17,312 nucleotides of DNA from an uncultured Flavobacteriales bacterium (GTDB lineage Bacteria > Bacteroidota > Bacteroidia > Flavobacteriales > Schleiferiaceae), in NCBI GenBank assembly GCA_903821715.1, contig CAIJMB010000246.1, positions 1 to 17,312 of the forward strand. Direction: 5' to 3'. The notes under the pieces were generated by a model that saw nothing but the letters and a program-made list of their open reading frames with translations, was not told the origin of the DNA and did not search any database. Shown one piece after another: positions 1 through 6,508 of the stretch (position 1 is the first letter of the stretch; every line of letters begins with the position of its first letter). Made by a program: the position numbers and the translations under genes.

Positions 1-2397
1 GGATTCTATCAGTACGCGGAGCTCTAGGGTGCCGGCGCGCAGAGGGAGTCCGCCCTGAGCATCGCCCCAAAGGGCATTGGTGAGCTTGGCTATGGCTGGC
101 CATGCCGCAGGCTTAGTGCTCGCGTCCACGGTTATGGGCAGCTTGAAGGCAATGTTCTTCTCTGCCCTAAAGGTGCGCAGTGCGACGACGTGTTCCTCGA
201 GTAGGGTGAATTCCGTGCTGCGGTATTCCAGGCCATGACCAACCGGATAGGCAGCAAAGTCCAGGAATTCGGTTTCGCCCCGAGGGGAGAGCAGGTGCCA
301 AACTTCTTCGGTGAGAAAGGGCATGAAGGGGTGCAAGGCCGCCATCAGGGTATCCATAAATTCGACCGTGGCATCATAAATCGCAGGCGAAATAGGCTGG
401 CCGTAGGCGGGTTTTACCAGCTCGAGGTACCAGGAGCAGAATCCGTTCCAGGTGAGCTTATAAAGGCGCATCAAGGCCTCAGAGAGGGCGTAGCGGTCAA
501 AGTCTCGGTGAAGCTCAGCCAGCTCGGCGTCGAGCAGGTGGCGGAACCAATCAACCGCCCAAGCGGCTGCCTCGTCGGCGGGGGCGTCGTCTGAGACGTT
601 CCAGCCTTTGATGAGGCGGAGCGCGTTCCACACCTTGTTGGTGAAGTTGCGGCCCTGCTCGCACAGGGATTCGTCAAACGGGAGGTCGTTGCCCGCCGGT
701 GACGTCAGAAGCATGCCCATACGGACGCCGTCGGCCCCATAGGTCTCCATGAGTCCGATGGGGTCGGGTGAGTTGCCGAGGGACTTGGACATTTTGCGTC
801 CGAGTTTGTCGCGCACGATTCCCGTGAGGTAGACGCGTTCGAACGGACGCTTGCCCGCATACTCGTAGCCGGCCATGGCCATGCGTGCGACCCAGAAAAA
901 GAGGATTTCGGGGGCGGTAACGAGGTCCTGAGTTGGGTAGTAGTACTGTATCTCGGGGTTTTCAGGGTTGCGAATGCCGTCAAAGACGCTCAGCGGCCAA
1001 AGCCAGCTCGAGAACCAGGTGTCGAGGCAGTCGGGGTCCTGCTGAAGGTCGGCGGCGGTAAGATCCGCGCGGCCAGCGGCCGCGCGGGCCTTCTCGAGCG
1101 CCTCCTCGGCGCTCAAGGCAACCACATAATCGTGCTCCCCTGGACCGTAGAAGTAGGCCGGAATGCGGTGTCCCCACCAAAGCTGGCGCGAAATGCACCA
1201 GTCCTTCACGTTTTCCATCCAGTGGCGGTACGTGTTCTTAAACTTCTCGGGGATTAGCTGAATCTCGTCGGACATCACCGCATCAAGGGCGGGCTTGGCC
1301 AGGTCTGGCATGCGTACCCACCACTGCAGCGATAAGCGGGGTTCTACCACGGCGCCGGTGCGCTCGCTGGTGCCTACGGTCGACGCGTACTCTTCGGTTT
1401 TGGCTAGGAATCCGCTGGCATTGAGGTCTTCAGCGACCTTCTTTCGGGCGGCAAAGCGCTCCATTCCGGCGTACTCGAGGCCGTGGGCGCTGAGGGTTCC
1501 GTCTTCGTTCAGCACGTCGAGTACCTCGAGGCCGTGCTTTTGGCCGATGGCGTAGTCGTTCCAGTCGTGGGCCGGAGTCACTTTGAGGCAACCGGTTCCG
1601 AAATCAGTAGTGACGTAGTCGTCGAGAATGATGGGCACTTCGCGTCCGCCAATCGGAACCCGAACGTGCATGCCGTGCAGCGCAGTGTAGCGCACGTCCT
1701 TGGGGTTGATGGCTACGGCCACGTCACCCATGATGGTCTCAGGGCGCGAGGTGGCGACGGTCAAAAAGGTTCCGGGTTTCTCAACCACCTCGTACTTCAC
1801 GTAGTACAGGGTAGCGGTGATGTCCTTGTGAATGACCTCTTCGTCCGAAAGCGAGGTCTTGGCCTCGGGATCCCAGTGCACCATGCGGAGTCCGCGGTAG
1901 ATGTAGCCCTTGGCGTGCAAATCGGCAAAAACGTGGTACACGCTGTCGCTGCGCACCTCATCCATGGTGAAGGCGTTGCGGTCCCAGTCGCAACTGGCGC
2001 CGAGCTCCTTGAGTTGGTCGAGGATGATACCGCCGTGCTTGTGCGTCCATTCCCAGGCGTGCTCTAAAAAGGCGTCGCGGCTCAGGTCGGACTTTTTAAT
2101 CCCCTCGGCGCGGAGCTTTTGCACCACCTTGGCCTCGGTCGCGATCGAGGCGTGGTCCGTTCCCGGAACCCAGCAGGCATTGAATCCGCGCATGCGGGCG
2201 CGGCGCACCAGCACGTCCTGAATGGTGTTGTTGAGCATGTGCCCCATGTGCAGTACGCCGGTCACATTGGGCGGCGGAATCACGATGGTGTAGGCCGGAC
2301 GGTGGTCGGGAGTCGAGGCAAAAGCCTTGTGCTTGAGCCATGTTTGGTACCAGCGTTGTTCAACCTGGCGCGGAGCGTACTGTGAAGGAATTTCCAT
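1..2397 (-). CDS. valS: Valyl-tRNA synthetase, C-terminus cut by window edge
   Basis: This cytoplasmic class I aminoacyl-tRNA synthetase charges tRNA(Val) with valine and edits mischarged threonine. Translation from the ATG at 2397-2395 starts MEIPSQYAPRQVEQRWYQTW. The HIGH-type motif is HMGH at residues 50-53 after PPPNVTGVL. An editing-domain stretch GTGCLKVTPAHDWNDY lies near residue 265, DWCISRQLWWGHRIPAY near residue 400, and KMSKS at residues 535-539. The anticodon-binding domain begins with RNFTNKVWNALRLIKGW. The frame stays open to base 1, giving 799 residues. Family members in this phylum are about 870-880, so roughly the last 70-80 residues (C-terminal coiled coil) are missing. A TACCTTTG box ends 8 bases before the ATG, so the mRNA leader is probably only a few bases. 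It is divergent from the DUF1573 gene. Identification is certain from the motifs. Confidence 0.97.
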   Translation of the reverse strand, partial: MEIPSQYAPRQVEQRWYQTWLKHKAFASTPDHRPAYTIVIPPPNVTGVLHMGHMLNNTIQDVLVRRARMRGFNACWVPGTDHASIATEAKVVQKLRAEGIKKSDLSRDAFLEHAWEWTHKHGGIILDQLKELGASCDWDRNAFTMDEVRSDSVYHVFADLHAKGYIYRGLRMVHWDPEAKTSLSDEEVIHKDITATLYYVKYEVVEKPGTFLTVATSRPETIMGDVAVAINPKDVRYTALHGMHVRVPIGGREVPIILDDYVTTDFGTGCLKVTPAHDWNDYAIGQKHGLEVLDVLNEDGTLSAHGLEYAGMERFAARKKVAEDLNASGFLAKTEEYASTVGTSERTGAVVEPRLSLQWWVRMPDLAKPALDAVMSDEIQLIPEKFKNTYRHWMENVKDWCISRQLWWGHRIPAYFYGPGEHDYVVALSAEEALEKARAAAGRADLTAADLQQDPDCLDTWFSSWLWPLSVFDGIRNPENPEIQYYYPTQDLVTAPEILFFWVARMAMAGYEYAGKRPFERVYLTGIVRDKLGRKMSKSLGNSPDPIGLMETYGADGVRMGMLLTSPAGNDLPFDESLCEQGRNFTNKVWNALRLIKGWNVSDDAPADEAAAWAVDWFRHLLDAELAELHRDFDRYALSEALMRLYKLTWNGFCSWYLELVKPAYGQPISPAIYDATVEFMDTLMAALHPFMPFLTEEVWHLLSPRGETEFLDFAAYPVGHGLEYRSTEFTLLEEHVVALRTFRAEKNIAFKLPITVDASTKPAAWPAIAKLTNALWGDAQGGLPLRAGTLELRVLIES

Positions 2398-2405
2398 AGG
2401 GACCG

Positions 2406-2413
2406 CAAAGGTA
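2406..2413 (-). promoter_or_regulatory. Predicted -7 promoter box of valS
   Basis: TACCTTTG on the minus strand is a full match to the Bacteroidota -7 consensus TAnnTTTG. It ends 8 bases before the valS ATG. If the final G sits near -4, transcription starts about 5 bases before the start codon. No clear -33 TTG element is visible. Confidence 0.7.
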
Positions 2414-2454
2414 ACCTTGTGGCATTTTTTTTGCGTTAGTTTCGCCGCATCGGT

Positions 2455-2462
2455 TACATTTG
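2455..2462 (+). promoter_or_regulatory. Predicted -7 promoter box of the DUF1573 gene
   Basis: TACATTTG matches TAnnTTTG. A TTTG at 2430-2433 lies 21 bases upstream and could be the -33 element. The box lies 39 bases before the ATG at 2502, giving an A/T-rich leader of about 36 bases, unlike the very short leaders predicted for other genes here. The box also overlaps the upstream in-frame start at 2460, which argues against that start. Confidence 0.65.
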
Positions 2463-2501
2463 CCCCTGCTTGATTCGTCAACAACAAAATTTAAATTCAA
2501 A

Positions 2502-2945
2502 ATGAAGCACTTTTTCACTGCCGCTGCCGTTGTTCTGGCATCGTCTTTTGCGTTTGCCCAAGAGGCCAACCCCAACGCTGCTCAGATTTCGTTCACGCAA
2601 GAAACGATTGACTACGGTAAAATTAAAAAGGACGCCAACGGCGAGCGCGAGTTCGTTTTTAAGAACACGGGCAAAGAGCCATTGATCATCACTAACTGTG
2701 TGGGTTCATGCGGCTGTACGGTTCCGGTTTGGCCCAAAACTCCCATCGCTCCAGGTGAGAAGGCATCGATCAAAGTGAAGTACGATACCCGCCGTGTAGG
2801 CCTCTTTCAAAAGACGGTAACCGTGACCAGCAATGCCGCCACTCCCACCAAGGTGTTGACCATCAAAGGCAACGTTGAGGACGTACCCGCTGCGGTTACT
2901 ACTCCGGTGAACAACGCACCTGCGGCTTCGAAAGTAAGCAAGTAA
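2502..2945 (+). CDS. Exported DUF1573 domain protein
   Basis: This 147-residue protein has a Sec signal peptide at residues 1-19 (MKHFFTAAAVVLASSFAFA, probable cleavage before Q20). A single DUF1573 immunoglobulin-like domain follows at about residues 28-125. The hallmark block is TNCVGSCGCTVP, with cysteines C66, C70 and C72, followed by PIAPGEKASIKVKYDT. The last 20 residues are a low-complexity A/P/V/T/N tail. DUF1573 proteins are abundant in Bacteroidota and act outside the cytoplasm, but their function is unknown; the fold resembles bacterial ASH/MSP-type beta-sandwiches. I chose the ATG at 2502 because it begins directly at the signal peptide and is preceded by an A-rich leader. The alternative start at 2460 would add 14 non-signal residues and overlaps the promoter box. 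The gene is monocistronic, with its own promoter and terminator. Confidence 0.9.
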   Translation: MKHFFTAAAVVLASSFAFAQEANPNAAQISFTQETIDYGKIKKDANGEREFVFKNTGKEPLIITNCVGSCGCTVPVWPKTPIAPGEKASIKVKYDTRRVGLFQKTVTVTSNAATPTKVLTIKGNVEDVPAAVTTPVNNAPAASKVSK

Positions 2946-2967
2946 GTTTTCAGCTTTAGAAGTTATG

Positions 2968-2995
2968 AACCCGCAGCACGCGCTGCGGGTTTTTT
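2968..2995 (+). terminator. Intrinsic terminator after the DUF1573 gene
   Basis: A perfect 10-bp stem (2968-2977 pairing with 2982-2991, core CCCGCAGC/GCTGCGGG) with a 4-base ACGC loop is followed by a run of six T (2990-2995). It begins 23 bases after the stop codon. It abuts the promoter of the next gene, so it insulates the two units. Confidence 0.9.
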
Positions 2996-2998
2996 ATT

Positions 2999-3006
2999 GA
3001 CCTTTG
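2999..3006 (+). promoter_or_regulatory. Predicted -7 promoter box of the aminotransferase-murB unit
   Basis: GACCTTTG differs from TAnnTTTG only at the first base and continues as GCAGCCATT before the ATG, nearly the same as the box-to-ATG sequence at 5278-5296. The box ends 8 bases before the ATG at 3015. It lies immediately after the terminator T-run. Confidence 0.5.
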
Positions 3007-3014
3007 CAGCCATT

Positions 3015-4214
3015 ATGCCGAAGATTTCAACCCGCGGGCAGTACATGCCCGAGTCGCCGATCCGCAAGCTCGCCCCTATGGCCGACGCGGCTGCCCAGCG
3101 CGGAACCAAAATTTACTACCTCAACATCGGCCAGCCCGACATCGAGAGCCCGTCTAAGGCCCTTGAGGCCGTAAAGACAAGCGATTTGCGCGTTTTGGAG
3201 TACAGTCCGTCAGCCGGTTTTGCAAGCTACCGCAAGGGTTTGGCAAGCTACTACCAGGGCATTGGCCTTGACGTTCAGGCCAACGACGTAATTGTGACCA
3301 CCGGAGGTTCCGAGGCCCTTTCGTTCGCGATGGGCAGCATTCTCGATCCGGGCGACGAAGTCATTATTCCAGAGCCCTACTACGCCAACTACTTCGGATT
3401 CGCCCAAGCTTTAGGGGCCAAAGTGGTATCCGTACCCAGCAGCATTGAGTCAGGCTTTGCCCTGCCCCCGATCGCGGAACTCGAAGCTCGGATCACACCA
3501 CGCACCAAGGCAGTCTTGGTCTGCAATCCGGGCAACCCGACAGGCTATGTATACCGCCGCGACGAGCTCGAGGCCCTGCGCGAAATGGCACTGAAGCACG
3601 ACCTCTTTGTCATCGCCGACGAGGTCTACCGCGAGTTTGTATACGACGGAGCCGAAGCGATCTCGGTGCTGTCACTTTCGGGACTCGAACAGCACGCAGT
3701 ACTGATTGACAGTGTGTCGAAGCGCTTTAGCATGTGCGGAGCCCGAATCGGATGCATGGTAAGTAAAAACGCCGAACTCATGGCCACGGCGATGAAGTTT
3801 GCGCAGGCACGCCTGTCTCCGCCCACCTTCGAGCAAATCGCTGCAGAGGCCGCACTCGCCACCCCCGCCAGCTACTTTGAGGCCGTCAATGCCGAGTACC
3901 GTGCCCGCCGCGACACGTTAGTTCGCCGACTGAACGCTATTGCCGGAGTCTTCTGCCCCACCCCACGCGGCGCATTCTATGCGGTGGCTCAACTGCCCGT
4001 CGACGATGCCGAAACCTTTTGCCGCTGGATGCTCGAAGAATTTTCGCACGAAGGTGCCACGGTAATGATGGCTCCGGCCGCAGGATTCTACGCAGAGCGT
4101 TCACTGGGCAAGCGCCAAGTGCGCCTTGCCTACGTACTCAAGCAAACGGACCTTGAGCGCGCCATGGACGTGCTCGAACGCGGCCTTGCTACCTACCCCG
4201 GACGAACTGCCTAA
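3015..4214 (+). CDS. PLP-dependent class I/II aminotransferase (aspartate aminotransferase-like)
   Basis: This 399-residue cytoplasmic fold-type I enzyme transfers amino groups between an amino acid and a 2-oxo acid using pyridoxal phosphate. Visible elements are TTGGSEALSF (phosphate-binding loop), NPGNPTG at residues 171-177, ADEVY at 201-205 (the Asp that contacts the PLP ring nitrogen, and the Tyr), SVSKRFSMCGARIG with the Schiff-base lysine K236, and R244 in the SxSKxxxxxGxRxG signature. Length is normal for the family. It resembles the AspC/AlaT-like subgroup, but substrate specificity cannot be read from sequence, so no symbol is given. The start is the ATG at 3015, 8 bases after a promoter-like box. 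The TTG at 2997 would add six residues and lies upstream of that box. It is followed after 3 bases by murB in an operon. Confidence 0.92.
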   Translation: MPKISTRGQYMPESPIRKLAPMADAAAQRGTKIYYLNIGQPDIESPSKALEAVKTSDLRVLEYSPSAGFASYRKGLASYYQGIGLDVQANDVIVTTGGSEALSFAMGSILDPGDEVIIPEPYYANYFGFAQALGAKVVSVPSSIESGFALPPIAELEARITPRTKAVLVCNPGNPTGYVYRRDELEALREMALKHDLFVIADEVYREFVYDGAEAISVLSLSGLEQHAVLIDSVSKRFSMCGARIGCMVSKNAELMATAMKFAQARLSPPTFEQIAAEAALATPASYFEAVNAEYRARRDTLVRRLNAIAGVFCPTPRGAFYAVAQLPVDDAETFCRWMLEEFSHEGATVMMAPAAGFYAERSLGKRQVRLAYVLKQTDLERAMDVLERGLATYPGRTA

Positions 4215-4217
4215 GTC

Positions 4218-5240
4218 GTGCGGATCGAGCACAATGCTTCGCTGAAGCCCTATAACACCTTTGGCCTTGACGTCACGGCCGAGCGACTTTACCACCTTGA
4301 GTCCGAAATGGACGTGGTGGAGTACCTCGACGACCCCAAGGGATTTGGTACCCACACACTGCTCTTGGGCGGTGGATCCAACATGCTGCTCGCCGGCAAC
4401 CTCAAAGGCTCTGTGGCCCGAGTGGCGTGGACCGGGCGGCGCATCGTCGAAGAAGGCGATGGATATGTGGTAGTTGAGGCCGCCGCAGGAGAAAACTGGC
4501 ACGAATTCGTGCAGTGGACCGTCGACCAAGGCTGGGGTGGACTTCAAAACCTGTCGCTGATTCCGGGCTTGGTCGGAACCGCACCTGTGCAAAACATCGG
4601 CGCCTACGGAGTCGAAACCAAAGACAGCCTGCACGCCCTGCGTTGGATGCGCTGGGAAGACGGCGAAGTCGAAGAATTCAGCAACGCCGACTGCGGATTT
4701 AGCTACCGGGAGAGCGTGTTCAAAAGCGTGCTGCGGGACCAGGGCATCATTTTGTCGGTGCAGTTCAAACTCACGACCCGCGACCATGCGCTCATTACCC
4801 ACTACGGATCAGTAGCTGAAGAGTTGGCTGCCGCAGGCTCCGAACCGAGTTTGCGCAGCATCGCCGACGCGGTGATGGCCATTCGCCGCAGTAAATTGCC
4901 CAACCCCGCCGAGTTGGGGAATTCCGGATCGTTCTTTAAAAATCCGGCTGTAGCAGCTGAGGTGGCGGAATCGCTTGCCGCCGAACACCCTAGCCTGCCG
5001 CAGTACCCGCAAGCCAACGGAAGCGTCAAGCTCGCCGCCGGATGGCTAATCGAACAGGCCGGCTGGAAGGGCAAGCGTGTCGGTAACGCCGGAATGCACG
5101 CCAAGCAAGCACTTGTGCTAGTTAACTACGGAGGAGCTACTGCAGCAGAATTAGTGCACGTGGCCACCCAAGTTCAAGCAGACGTTTGGGCGAAGTTCGG
5201 CGTGGCACTCGAGATGGAAGTCAATCTCATTGGAGCTTAA
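4218..5240 (+). CDS. murB: UDP-N-acetylmuramate dehydrogenase MurB (type I)
   Basis: MurB is an FAD enzyme that uses NADPH to reduce UDP-GlcNAc-enolpyruvate to UDP-MurNAc, the second committed step of cytoplasmic peptidoglycan precursor synthesis. The 340-residue product has the typical N-terminus NASLKPYNTFG, the FAD-binding LLLGGGSNMLL (48-58), SLIPGLVGTAPVQNIGAYG (113-131), YRESVFK with the substrate-binding Arg164, and GNSGSFFKNP with Ser238, equivalent to the E. coli proton-donor Ser229. EMEVNLIG near the C-terminus carries Glu334, equivalent to E. coli Glu325. The catalytic set is complete, and length matches the E. coli-type (type I) enzyme. The start is GTG at 4218, 3 bases after the aminotransferase stop, so translation is probably coupled. 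No Shine-Dalgarno sequence or separate promoter is seen. Confidence 0.96.
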   Translation: MRIEHNASLKPYNTFGLDVTAERLYHLESEMDVVEYLDDPKGFGTHTLLLGGGSNMLLAGNLKGSVARVAWTGRRIVEEGDGYVVVEAAAGENWHEFVQWTVDQGWGGLQNLSLIPGLVGTAPVQNIGAYGVETKDSLHALRWMRWEDGEVEEFSNADCGFSYRESVFKSVLRDQGIILSVQFKLTTRDHALITHYGSVAEELAAAGSEPSLRSIADAVMAIRRSKLPNPAELGNSGSFFKNPAVAAEVAESLAAEHPSLPQYPQANGSVKLAAGWLIEQAGWKGKRVGNAGMHAKQALVLVNYGGATAAELVHVATQVQADVWAKFGVALEMEVNLIGA

Positions 5241-5277
5241 TTGTACCTGAGTAACCTAGGTCACGGCCCCATTTTTG

Positions 5278-5285
5278 TACCTTTG
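5278..5285 (+). promoter_or_regulatory. Predicted -7 promoter box of the small NqrM-like gene
   Basis: TACCTTTG matches TAnnTTTG exactly and is followed by CACCCATC and then the ATG, a spacing of 8 bases. The leader would be about 5 bases. It separates this gene transcriptionally from murB, which ends 38 bases upstream of the box. No -33 TTG at usual spacing is evident. Confidence 0.65.
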
Positions 5286-5293
5286 CACCCATC

Positions 5294-5491
5294 ATGGCAC
5301 TACTTAAACTCACATTAATCGCTGCTGGTCTTCTTGGAATAGGGCTGCTCGGAATGGCAGTGAAAATTTGGGGCAAAAAGGACGGTGAGTTTACCGGAAC
5401 CTGTGCGTCGAATAGTCCCTTTCTCAACAAGGAAGGTGAAGCCTGTTCGTACTGCGGCAAGATGCCGGACGAGCAGTGCACCAACCAGTAA
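5294..5491 (+). CDS. Small four-cysteine membrane protein, probable NqrM-like Na+-NQR maturation factor
   Basis: This 65-residue protein has one hydrophobic segment (about residues 4-26, LKLTLIAAGLLGIGLLGMAV), a short basic stretch (KIWGKK), and then a soluble tail with exactly four cysteines: C37 (in GTCAS), C51 and C54 (CSYC), and C62. Known: NqrM (DUF539) is a small protein with one membrane segment and four conserved cysteines, needed in Vibrio to mature Na+-NQR, presumably by supplying iron for the NqrD/NqrE centre. Inferred: the same size, topology and cysteine count, and a position directly beside apbE and the nqr operon, make this the likely counterpart. It converges on apbE with only 3 bases (CCC) between the stop codons. 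Similar small 'membrane or secreted' proteins occur in related bacteria. No symbol is given because the homology rests on pattern, not alignment. Confidence 0.65.
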   Translation: MALLKLTLIAAGLLGIGLLGMAVKIWGKKDGEFTGTCASNSPFLNKEGEACSYCGKMPDEQCTNQ

Positions 5492-5494
5492 CCC

Positions 5495-6508
5495 TTACTT
5501 TAAGGAATTGTAGATCTGCAGGACGCCTTGGGCGTCGCTGTAAATAAGAATGGCGTCCCATTCGGGGTGCTGTGCGAGCCAATACTTTGTGCGCTCTAAT
5601 CCGAGCACCATTGCCATGGTTGCATATGCGTCTGCCTCAGCACACGATGGCCCAATTAGCGTAGCGCTAAGTACATCCGTCGGGGCTGGCCAACCGGTGC
5701 GCGGATCCAAGCTGTGCCCATAGTGTTGGCCCGTTGCAGAATCCACCTGAAACTTGCGGTAGTTTCCTGAAGTGGCAAGCGCCCGGTCTTCGAGTTCAAC
5801 GGTCAGCTGAAGGCTGCGGTCGCCTGAGGTGAGGGGCTTTTCGATCCCGACCTTGAATGCGTCACCATCAGGCTTGAGGCCAAAGCTGCGTACCTCGCCA
5901 CCAATCTCGACAAATGCGGCGGTTGCGCCGCGGGCACGAAGCGAATCGAGTACCAAATCTACCGAATGACCTTGGGCAAAGGCATTGACGTTGATGGGGT
6001 GCGTAAGACGGGTCCCATCGGGGGTCACCTCGGGAGCCGTCCAATGCACCAATGCCATGAGTGAATCGACAATGACTGAATCGCGTTGCGCGCCTCTGGA
6101 ACTGGGAATCAATTGAGTTCCCGCAGTAAAGCCCCAGGCGCGCAGCACGGGTTCAAGGGCAGGCTCAACCAATGAATCGGTGGCCACTCGAATGCCCTCG
6201 GTCATGCGGAGCAAATCCGAGAGAATCAAACTAGGCGCAAGGGTTTCGCCCCGATTGAGGCGGCTGAGTTCGGACTTCGGATCCCACACCGAAACCGCTT
6301 TGTTGTAGTCTGCCAACCACCGGGCGACGTCGGACTCGATAAGGTTGAGCGAGTCCCCGTAGGCACGAAGGACAAATGTGCTTCCTTGAGCTTCGCCCTG
6401 AACGACGAATTCAGATTCCGAGGCACAGCCCACAACTAGAGCCGCAGTTAAAGCCAAAAAAGGGCGCCCGAGGGCGCCCTTGAAACGTTGACTAACCACC
6501 GAAGTCAT
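5495..6508 (-). CDS. apbE: FAD:protein FMN transferase, lipoprotein ApbE
   Basis: ApbE transfers FMN from FAD onto a threonine of target proteins outside the inner membrane; its classic targets are NqrB and NqrC, both encoded just upstream. The 337-residue product has a lipoprotein signal ending in VVGC (lipid-modified Cys28), an N-terminal VWDPKSELSRLN block (74-85), NAFAQGHSVD (175-184), GGEVRSFG (203-210), TSGNYRKF (246-253), HSLDPRTGWP (265-274), and AEADAYAT, whose Asp293 and Thr297 fit the metal-binding DxxxT pattern. I chose the ATG at 6508; the codon before it is an in-frame TTG. The start overlaps the nqrF stop by 17 bases, so translation is likely coupled. Oddly, a terminator-like hairpin lies within its signal-peptide codons (6456-6481), which may lower its expression relative to nqr. 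Confidence 0.93.
   Translation of the reverse strand: MTSVVSQRFKGALGRPFLALTAALVVGCASESEFVVQGEAQGSTFVLRAYGDSLNLIESDVARWLADYNKAVSVWDPKSELSRLNRGETLAPSLILSDLLRMTEGIRVATDSLVEPALEPVLRAWGFTAGTQLIPSSRGAQRDSVIVDSLMALVHWTAPEVTPDGTRLTHPINVNAFAQGHSVDLVLDSLRARGATAAFVEIGGEVRSFGLKPDGDAFKVGIEKPLTSGDRSLQLTVELEDRALATSGNYRKFQVDSATGQHYGHSLDPRTGWPAPTDVLSATLIGPSCAEADAYATMAMVLGLERTKYWLAQHPEWDAILIYSDAQGVLQIYNSLK
6456..6481 (-). terminator. Terminator-like hairpin within the 5' end of apbE
   Basis: Arms 6460-6469 and 6472-6481 form a perfect 10-bp inverted repeat with core GGGCGCCC on each side and a 2-base spacer. On the minus strand it is followed by T bases (six T in all, 6461-6456, two of them in the stem). It starts about 11 bases after the nqrF stop. 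It has the form of an intrinsic terminator for the nqr operon but is read through by the apbE frame (codons for RFKGALGRPF), so partial termination or attenuation is more likely than a full stop. Confidence 0.6.

Noticed and set aside
1483..2067. Long open frame (194 codons) antisense to valS
   Set aside because: It lies fully inside valS, has no recognisable motifs, and is the usual product of codon bias at high G+C.
2460..2501. Upstream start adding 14 residues to the DUF1573 protein
   Set aside because: It would bury the signal peptide behind a polar stretch and overlaps the promoter box; the ATG at 2502 begins the signal peptide directly.
4101..4802. Long open frame (233 codons) antisense to the aminotransferase and murB
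   Set aside because: Both sense genes are complete, with all catalytic motifs; the antisense product shows no family features and no promoter-like box.
5487..5505. Short overlapping dyads at the convergent stops of the NqrM-like gene and apbE (AGTAA-CCC-TTACT and CCTTA-CTT-TAAGG)
   Set aside because: Stems are only 5 bp and mostly A/T, partly forced by the two TAA stops, so too weak to call a terminator.
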